The position numbers and the translations under genes are program-made. DNA of 64,000 nucleotides from Cereibacter ovatus. Lineage in GTDB: Bacteria; Pseudomonadota; Alphaproteobacteria; Rhodobacterales; Rhodobacteraceae. The first letter of the stretch is position 1. The number at the start of each line of letters is the position of its first letter. The notes below the pieces were generated by a model. The model was not told the DNA's origin and ran no database searches. It saw nothing but the letters and a program-made list of their open reading frames with translations. Positions 58,478 to 64,000 of the stretch are shown in pieces. Where the stretch lies: positions 124,001 through 188,000 of the forward strand of contig NZ_OAOQ01000001.1 in assembly GCF_900207575.1 (NCBI RefSeq), read 5' to 3'.

Positions 58478-59259
58478 GCGATCGCCGCTTCCAGATCGGC
58501 CAGCCGGTCATGGGCGGTCAGGTCGGCGCGCATCGGCGTGACCGAGATGTAGCCGTCAAGGTTCACCGCAGCGTCGGTTCCCGGCAGGGTAGGGCTTTGC
58601 TGTGCGCCGCCGCGGATCCACAGGAACCGCCGCCCCGAGGGCGAGATATGCGGCTCGACCCCGAACGAGGTGTCGCGCCGGAAGCCCTGCGCCGCCACCT
58701 TGTGGCCCTTCACCGAAGCGGCCGGAACGGGGGGGAAGTTGATGTTGTAAAACAGCCGGTAATCCTCGCCGTCCCAAAGCCCGCGTTCCAGCAGGCGGCG
58801 GACCACGGCCGCGCCATGGGTGCGGGCGGCCTCGAACGGATCGGCCAGCCCGTCGGTTTCGGGGCCAAGGAACTGCGACAGCGCAATGGCCGGCAGGCCC
58901 TGAAGTGCGGCCTCCATCGCGCCGCCCAAGGTGCCGGAATACAGCGCATTTTCGGCCGAGTTGTTGCCCCGGTTCACCCCCGATAGCACCAGATCGGGCT
59001 TGGCGCCCTGCAACACGTCGTAAAGGGCTGCCAGCACGCAGTCGGCCGGGCTGCCTTCCGCGGCAAAGCGGCGGGGGCCCAGTTTGGCGATCATCATCGG
59101 GTGGGTATAGCTGATCGCATGGGCGACGCCCGACTGCTCGAACGCGGGCGCCACGGTCCAGACCTCGCCTTCGGGGCCGGCGAGTTCGGCTGCGATTTCA
59201 GCCACTACCTCAAGCCCAGGGGCGTTGATGCCGTCGTCGTTCGTGATCAGGATGCGCAT
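58474..59259 (-). CDS. surE: 5'/3'-nucleotidase SurE
   Basis: This 261-residue metal-dependent phosphatase hydrolyses nucleoside monophosphates. The N-terminal [15 protein letters not shown] metal-binding motif (D8, D9) and the downstream [22 protein letters not shown] segment are diagnostic. It is the first gene of surE-pcm-nlpD. Confidence 0.96.
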   Translation of the reverse strand: MRILITNDDGINAPGLEVVAEIAAELAGPEGEVWTVAPAFEQSGVAHAISYTHPMMIAKLGPRRFAAEGSPADCVLAALYDVLQGAKPDLVLSGVNRGNNSAENALYSGTLGGAMEAALQGLPAIALSQFLGPETDGLADPFEAARTHGAAVVRRLLERGLWDGEDYRLFYNINFPPVPAASVKGHKVAAQGFRRDTSFGVEPHISPSGRRFLWIRGGAQQSPTLPGTDAAVNLDGYISVTPMRADLTAHDRLADLEAAIA

Positions 59260-59473
59260 GGGGCTCTCTCGGTTTCGCTTGCCTGCTTAGACGAGGGCGC
59301 CTGCCGGGTAAAGCGGCCGGGCCGGATCTGCGGCCGGTTGCGGGAGACCTGTGGCATCGCCGCCGCCGATCCGCTGTGGTAAAAAGGTGGCGCAGCCTCA
59401 ACCAAGGCAGCGCCCGACCAGATGAAGGTTCGGCCAAGGCCGCGCGGCGGTCGGGATGTCACTGGCACGCCTG

Positions 59474-61720
59474 TCAGCTGTCGGTGGCGCCAGCGGGGGT
59501 GTCGCCCTGCGGCTTGCCTTCGTCTTCGCGCCCCGAGGCCATGTCGACCTTGTTCAGCACCACACCCAGCGTCTTTTCGATCAGTGTCGGATCGTCTGCC
59601 AGCACCTCGCGCAGAAGCGCCTTGGGTGTCTTGCCCCATTCGGCCACCAGAACCGTCTGATCCGCCATCCGCACCATCACCCGCGCATCCACCACCGGCC
59701 CCAGTGGCGCCAGATCCAGCACCACATGGCTGTAGCGCGCCCGGGCCGAGGCCAGAAGCTGACGCATCCCCTTGGATGCAAGCAGTTCGGCGGAATGGCT
59801 GGTCAGTCCCGGCGTCACGCAGGGCAGCAGATGCACGCCGCTGTCGCCAAGGACACGCAGGGTCTTTGTCCAGTCGGCACGGCCAAGGGCGGCCTCGATC
59901 AGCCCGTCGCCTGCGGTGATGCCCAACCGCCGGCTGAGGCCGGGGTTGCGCGGGTCGCAATCGATCAGCAGCACCGAATGGCCCGCGGCCGCCAGCACCC
60001 CGGCAAGGTTCAGCGCCACCGTCGACTTGCCCTCGCCCGGCAGGACCGAGGTGACGCCGATCACGATCTGCGACTTGCCGGCAAGGCTGAGTTCGGATGC
60101 AAAGCGGATGGCGCGCAGCGTCTCGGCATAGGCCGAGGCCGGATGGCGCAGTGCATGGATCGGTGTCGCCACCACCGGCATTCCCGTCCCCGGTGCGACC
60201 GTGGCGGCCGGCGGGATGTCGGGCTCGGTCCCCGTGCGGGGCAGAAAGCCAAGGAACGGCAGACCCATATCGGCCTGAACATCCTGCGCGGTGCGCAGGA
60301 AACGGTGGCGCCATTCGCGCAGCACGCCCAGTGCTGCGCCCGCCAGCCCCCCCAGCGCCAGCATGGCCAAAAGCCCCGCCAGCGCGCCGGGCGGGGCCGA
60401 TGTTTGTGAAACCTCGGCGGTGGACAGGATGCGGACATTCGCGACCGGCAGCGCCCCCTGCCGGTCAACCTCCTGCAACCGGGCCAGCACGGTCTGATAC
60501 TGCGCCTGAAGCGAGGCGGCCCGCTGTTCCAGCGCCATCAGGTCCGTCTGCTGGCGACCGGCCGAAGGTGTCGTGTCGACCGCAAGGCCCGGACGGTCGC
60601 GCAGCGCCTGCACCTCGGCGGTGGCGGCAGACAGGGCGTCGCGCGCATCGTGATGCAGGCGGCGGATCTCGGCGAACAGCCGGTCCGCCTGGGCCGTGAC
60701 CTGTTCGGACATGCGCAGCGCCTGCGGGTGGGTCTTGCCGAAGTCGCGCTCGATCCGGGCAAGGCGCGCCGTCAGCACCGCCAGTTCACCCTGCATCGCG
60801 GCCAGACGCGGGTCGTCCAAGCCAGTTCCAGGGTCGGACCGCAGCGCCGCGGGGCCGCGCGCAAGGATGCTGTCCAGCGTCGTTGTCAGCGCCTCGGCCC
60901 GCGCGGCTTTGGCCGCGGCCAGCGCAAGATCGACGGTCAGCCTGGCGTCGCGGGGCGGCAGGGCGCCATGTTCGGCCCGGACCATCCCCGCCGCGATCGC
61001 GGTCTCGTCGGCCGCGGTTTGCAGTGCCGCAAGCCGGTCCTGAAGCCAGCGCCTTGTGCGTTCGGTCGTGTCGACATGCGCGTTCAGGATGTCGGCGGCG
61101 CTGGCCTCGGCATAGGCATTGGCGACCGCGGCGGACAGGGCGCGATCATGCGAGGCATAGGCAATCGACAGCACACTTGACTGGCCCAGACGCGAAACGC
61201 GGATGTCGCGGGCAAGGCTTCGGGCTGCGGCCAGACGCAGGCCATGGCTGTCGGGCGTGGCGGCATCGTCGGCCGGCGCGGGCGTCATCAGCCGCAGCGG
61301 CGCGCCGAGGATCTGTTTCGCGCCCTCGATCACGGGGGCCAGCGGTGCCACCGGCCGGTTCAGGAACGCCGCGGTGGTGGTCGGATCCAGCCTGTCCACC
61401 ACCGCCAGCGCCACCGTCTGCGATCGGATCACCTCGGCGGCGGTCTCAAGTGCGGCTTCGGTCGCGGTGCTGTCCATGGCGGGGACATCCCGGGGCTGGG
61501 ATGCCAGCAGAATGGTGGCGCTGCCCACGAAGGTTCCGGGTGTGGTGGCCAGATGGACCAGCCCAAGGCCAAGCCCGGCCGCGGCCGACAGCATCATCAC
61601 CTGCCGTTGCCGCCGTGCGGCGGCCATCAGGCGCGACAGATCCACCCTTGCAGCGGGCGGTGTGGAGGGCGCGTCAACGCGGGGATCGTTTTCGACAATG
61701 CGGAAACCCAACTGCTTCAA
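59474..61720 (-). CDS. Polysaccharide co-polymerase/BY-kinase-like protein (ExoP/Wzc-like)
   Basis: This 748-residue protein is a Wzc/ExoP-type chain-length regulator for exopolysaccharide export. It has an N-terminal membrane segment (about 40-60), a long periplasmic coiled-coil region, and a second membrane helix near 445-465 (GALAGLLAMLALGGLAGAAL). A cytoplasmic MinD-like kinase domain follows with Walker A LPGEGKST (560-567) and Walker A' LLIDCDPRNP (584-593). The C-terminus ends GDTPAGATDS and lacks the usual tyrosine cluster, so autophosphorylation is doubtful. No glycosyltransferase cluster or wzx/wzy genes are seen downstream. Its target polymer is unknown. Confidence 0.88.
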   Translation of the reverse strand: MKQLGFRIVENDPRVDAPSTPPAARVDLSRLMAAARRQRQVMMLSAAAGLGLGLVHLATTPGTFVGSATILLASQPRDVPAMDSTATEAALETAAEVIRSQTVALAVVDRLDPTTTAAFLNRPVAPLAPVIEGAKQILGAPLRLMTPAPADDAATPDSHGLRLAAARSLARDIRVSRLGQSSVLSIAYASHDRALSAAVANAYAEASAADILNAHVDTTERTRRWLQDRLAALQTAADETAIAAGMVRAEHGALPPRDARLTVDLALAAAKAARAEALTTTLDSILARGPAALRSDPGTGLDDPRLAAMQGELAVLTARLARIERDFGKTHPQALRMSEQVTAQADRLFAEIRRLHHDARDALSAATAEVQALRDRPGLAVDTTPSAGRQQTDLMALEQRAASLQAQYQTVLARLQEVDRQGALPVANVRILSTAEVSQTSAPPGALAGLLAMLALGGLAGAALGVLREWRHRFLRTAQDVQADMGLPFLGFLPRTGTEPDIPPAATVAPGTGMPVVATPIHALRHPASAYAETLRAIRFASELSLAGKSQIVIGVTSVLPGEGKSTVALNLAGVLAAAGHSVLLIDCDPRNPGLSRRLGITAGDGLIEAALGRADWTKTLRVLGDSGVHLLPCVTPGLTSHSAELLASKGMRQLLASARARYSHVVLDLAPLGPVVDARVMVRMADQTVLVAEWGKTPKALLREVLADDPTLIEKTLGVVLNKVDMASGREDEGKPQGDTPAGATDS

Positions 61721-61904
61721 GGGCTGCTCCTTGGAACGGATGAACCATAGGTCTTGATGTCAAAGGTATCGATGGCGGACGGGGTGGGCCCTGATCGGGT
61801 TTGGTCCGGCGCCTGAAGAACATGGCGCAAGTGTGCCCAGATGCAGCGCCCCGCGCAACTGTGCGCGGCAGGGTTGGCGGCGAAGCGCCCGGCAGGCCGC
61901 CGTT

Positions 61905-62723
61905 TCAGGTTTGGCCGAGCATCGCGGGCAGGTCGGCGCACAGCCGATCCCAGCCGCCGGGGCGCCAGCCCAGATCGCGCAGTCGGCGACAGTCAAGCAG
62001 GCTGACCGGCGCCGTGGCGCGGGCAGGCAGCGGATGGCGACAGCCGGTCAGGCGGGCCACCTGGGCCAGAAGGTCGTGCCGGTCAAGCAGCAGGTCCGAG
62101 ACATGGAACACCCCCGCGCCCCCATTCAGAAGCAGCATCGCCGCCGCGGCCAGATCGGCCCCATGCACCTCGGATGCGGCGTGGGGCGCAACCGTGCGGC
62201 CCGCGCAAAAATCCGCAAACAGAGAAAGCCATTTGTGATCCGGCCCGGGGCCGTAGACGCCGGTGGCGCGCAGGCTGGCGCCGCCATGGTCGGCAACGGC
62301 TGCCTCGGCCAACAGCTTTGCTTCGGCGTAAAGGCTGGTGGGGCGGGGGGGCAGATCCTCGGCCAGTTGCGTGCCGGGGGGATAGCCGTCAAACACCGCA
62401 CGCGAGGAGAGAAACAGGATGCGCCGACCGGCCGCGGCCTCGAACAGGCGCAGCGTGCCGTCACGGTTGGCGCGCAGAAAATCCGCGGGGTCAGCGCCCT
62501 CGCCGCCGCGATAACGGCCCGGAACATGCTGGAACGCCGCGTGAATCACCGCGTCCACATCCCCCAGCGGCGGCGGGTCCGCCAGCAGGTCAAAGCGGCG
62601 ATGCTCGCCCGGCAGGGGCAGCGGACGGCGCGACAACAGCACCAGATCATGCCCCGCCGCCAGCGCCGCCTGCGCGATGAAGCGGCCGACAAGGCCGCTC
62701 GCCCCGGTCAGCGCGATCCGCAT
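61905..62723 (-). CDS. sqdC: Nucleotide-sugar epimerase/reductase-like protein SqdC
   Basis: This 272-residue SDR-family protein starts MRIALTGASGLVGRF with a Rossmann motif (GASGLVG). SLYAEAKLLAE supplies the Y-x-x-x-K pair. It overlaps the SqdD gene by 16 bases. Its small size, its SDR fold and its place third in sqdB-sqdD-sqdC match Rhodobacter sphaeroides sqdC, required for sulfoquinovosyl diacylglycerol synthesis although its reaction is unsettled. The symbol is assigned mainly by synteny. Confidence 0.75.
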   Translation of the reverse strand: MRIALTGASGLVGRFIAQAALAAGHDLVLLSRRPLPLPGEHRRFDLLADPPPLGDVDAVIHAAFQHVPGRYRGGEGADPADFLRANRDGTLRLFEAAAGRRILFLSSRAVFDGYPPGTQLAEDLPPRPTSLYAEAKLLAEAAVADHGGASLRATGVYGPGPDHKWLSLFADFCAGRTVAPHAASEVHGADLAAAAMLLLNGGAGVFHVSDLLLDRHDLLAQVARLTGCRHPLPARATAPVSLLDCRRLRDLGWRPGGWDRLCADLPAMLGQT

Positions 62724-63544
62724 GGCGGGGGCAGCGAGGCAAGGTCGGGCACGGGGCCGCCCTCGGCATGGGCGTGCCACAGGTCGATGAGCGGGCGCAG
62801 CCGGTCGGCCTTGTCGTGGGTCTGCCAGGGTTTCTCATACTGGAAATGCAGGACGCGGATCTGATCCCAGTTCCACAATTCGGGCAGGGCGAACCAGACA
62901 TATTGCAGCATGTTGAAGACCACCGGCAGCCCGTGCCAGTCGGGGAAGAACGCCTGAAGGAAACTTTGATCGGTGCGGCGCCAGAACGCGCCCGGTTGGT
63001 CCAGCCGCGCCAGCATCGCCTGAAACGTCGCCTGCGACGGCCGCGCGGTGAACACACCCGAGTTCATCCGGTGAAAGTCGGTCAGGCTTTCATAGACATT
63101 GGGCGCGGCGCAGAATTCCGGATAATCGAACAATCGATCGATATTGCGCAGCACCAGCGTATCGGCATCCAGAAACACCACCGCGCGATAGTCGACCAAC
63201 TGCCACAGCCGCAGCTTGGCGAAATTATCAAGCGGAGTATGAAAGGGCGGCTTGCCCCCCTTGGTGAAGGCCGCCCGCGCGTGGATCGCGTCGCGCGCAT
63301 GGGCAGCGTTGAACGCGTCCGAGGTCGGCAGCAGCCCCACCGCCACCAGCCGCGCCCCCAGTGCCCGAAGCGGCGCAAGCGCGGCCTCGGGCACATCGGT
63401 ATGCAGAACCACCAGATCGGCCTTGGTGCCCGACAGGACCAAAGATCGCAGCAACGCCTTGGCCCCCAACGCATAATCGGCGTTGGTGACAAGGGTCACA
63501 TAGGCGCGGTCGGCCCGCGCCGGGCCTTCGGGCCGCAGATCCAC
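62708..63544 (-). CDS. sqdD: Sulfolipid glycosyltransferase SqdD (glycogenin-like, GT8)
   Basis: This 278-residue GT8-family transferase would add sulfoquinovose to diacylglycerol. The metal-binding DAD motif is at 126-128 (VVFLDADTLVLRN), and the RAYVTLVTNADYALGAKALL start is typical for glycogenin-like enzymes. It starts with GTG directly next to the sqdB stop (TAG GTG) and overlaps sqdC. The order sqdB-sqdD-sqdC matches R. sphaeroides. Confidence 0.85.
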   Translation of the reverse strand: MDLRPEGPARADRAYVTLVTNADYALGAKALLRSLVLSGTKADLVVLHTDVPEAALAPLRALGARLVAVGLLPTSDAFNAAHARDAIHARAAFTKGGKPPFHTPLDNFAKLRLWQLVDYRAVVFLDADTLVLRNIDRLFDYPEFCAAPNVYESLTDFHRMNSGVFTARPSQATFQAMLARLDQPGAFWRRTDQSFLQAFFPDWHGLPVVFNMLQYVWFALPELWNWDQIRVLHFQYEKPWQTHDKADRLRPLIDLWHAHAEGGPVPDLASLPPPCGSR

Positions 63545-64000
63545 CTAAGAGACCGAGCGCAGGCGCCGGCCTTCGGGGTCGTGCTCGACCCGCTGGGCGA
63601 TGTCCTTTGTCCAGGCCGAGACGCAGGGCACCCGGCTGCGGTCGATCCGGTGGGCGAATTTCTTTGCGACATCCACCACCTCGGCCAGCAACCCCTCGGC
63701 CAGCGTGATCGGCTTCAACCCCAGCGACAGGAACTGGTCGTTCCGCACCATCAGTTCGTTTTCATCGGCCTCTTTGCGCGGGTTGGGCAGATAGGCCACG
63801 CGCGCGCCCGTCATCTTCGCCACCATCTCGGCCAGATCGCGGACCCTGTGGGTTTCGGTCATCTGGTTGAAGATCTTGACCCTTTCACCGGCCCTCGGCG
63901 CATCCGACAGCGCCAGTTCCACACAGCGCACCGAATCCTGCAAATGGATGAAGGCGCGGGTCTGCCCGCCGGTGCCATGCACCGTCAGCGGATAGCCGAT
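63545..64000 (-). CDS. sqdB: UDP-sulfoquinovose synthase, 3' part
   Basis: The last 151 codons are present; the gene extends beyond the right end of the window. HGTGGQTRAFIHLQDSVRCV, VKIFNQMTETHRVRDLAEMV and YLPNPRKEADENELMVRNDQ are characteristic of SqdB, which makes UDP-sulfoquinovose from UDP-glucose and sulfite. It heads the sulfolipid operon with sqdD and sqdC. Confidence 0.92.
   Translation of the reverse strand: MGYPLTVHGTGGQTRAFIHLQDSVRCVELALSDAPRAGERVKIFNQMTETHRVRDLAEMVAKMTGARVAYLPNPRKEADENELMVRNDQFLSLGLKPITLAEGLLAEVVDVAKKFAHRIDRSRVPCVSAWTKDIAQRVEHDPEGRRLRSVS

Overview
The window is GC-rich chromosomal DNA from an alphaproteobacterium, most likely a member of the Rhodobacteraceae. 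The evidence is a separate F1 operon atpHAGDC with no F0 genes beside it, glnB-glnA, a Hint-domain protein, and the sulfolipid genes in the sqdB-sqdD-sqdC order known from Rhodobacter sphaeroides. Coding density is high, and many neighbouring genes overlap by 4 bases (ATGA).

Layout. 1-4.1 kb: start of a UPF0173 hydrolase, gatC-gatA, an excalibur-type lipoprotein, ampD, and RNase P RNA. 4.1-12.6 kb (minus strand): a catabolic uptake operon with an acyl-CoA synthetase, a complete LivGHMJF-type ABC transporter, a PaaK-like CoA ligase, and a 55-codon ORF coupled between livG and livH. A hybrid sensor kinase and an OmpR-type regulator are divergent from it (12.8-15.4 kb). 15.4-21.6 kb: chrA, rpsD, hisC-tyrA-extensin-like, and a DUF2125-like protein. 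21.7-27.6 kb: ChaC-like cyclotransferase, a MotA/MotB-like pair with a long coiled coil, an orphan iron-type permease, and an unknown gene. 27.8-30.8 kb: a valine-degradation operon (isobutyryl-CoA dehydrogenase, 3-hydroxyisobutyryl-CoA hydrolase, 3-hydroxyisobutyrate dehydrogenase). 31-34.2 kb: a membrane protein of unknown function and a MoxR-like AAA+/VWA pair. 34.9-38.4 kb: glnB-glnA, an NAD(P)H-hydrate dehydratase that seems to have lost its epimerase half, and a Hint protein. 38.5-40 kb: tRNA-Leu(UAG) and trigger factor. 42.6-47.4 kb: the F1 ATP synthase operon. 47.7-51.8 kb: a methyltransferase, a glyoxalase II and clpA. 56.6-59.3 kb: surE-pcm-nlpD. 59.5-64 kb: an ExoP/Wzc-like protein and sqdC, sqdD and the 3' part of sqdB.

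Two accessory islands interrupt this core. At 40-42.5 kb a decayed IS407-group element has landed in or beside another IS3-family remnant. At 52-56.5 kb there is a pile of dead insertion sequences from five families (IS481-like, IS66, IS3, IS110, IS256). The IS110 element is nested in the IS3 element. Every transposase of appreciable length is frameshifted or truncated, so both islands look like old insertion sinks.

No complete, clearly new system is proven here. The best candidates for follow-up are the MoxR/VWA pair with an altered HExxH motif, the stand-alone MotA/MotB-like pair with Zorya-like architecture, the small ORF inside the liv operon, and the amputated NnrE-NnrD fusion.
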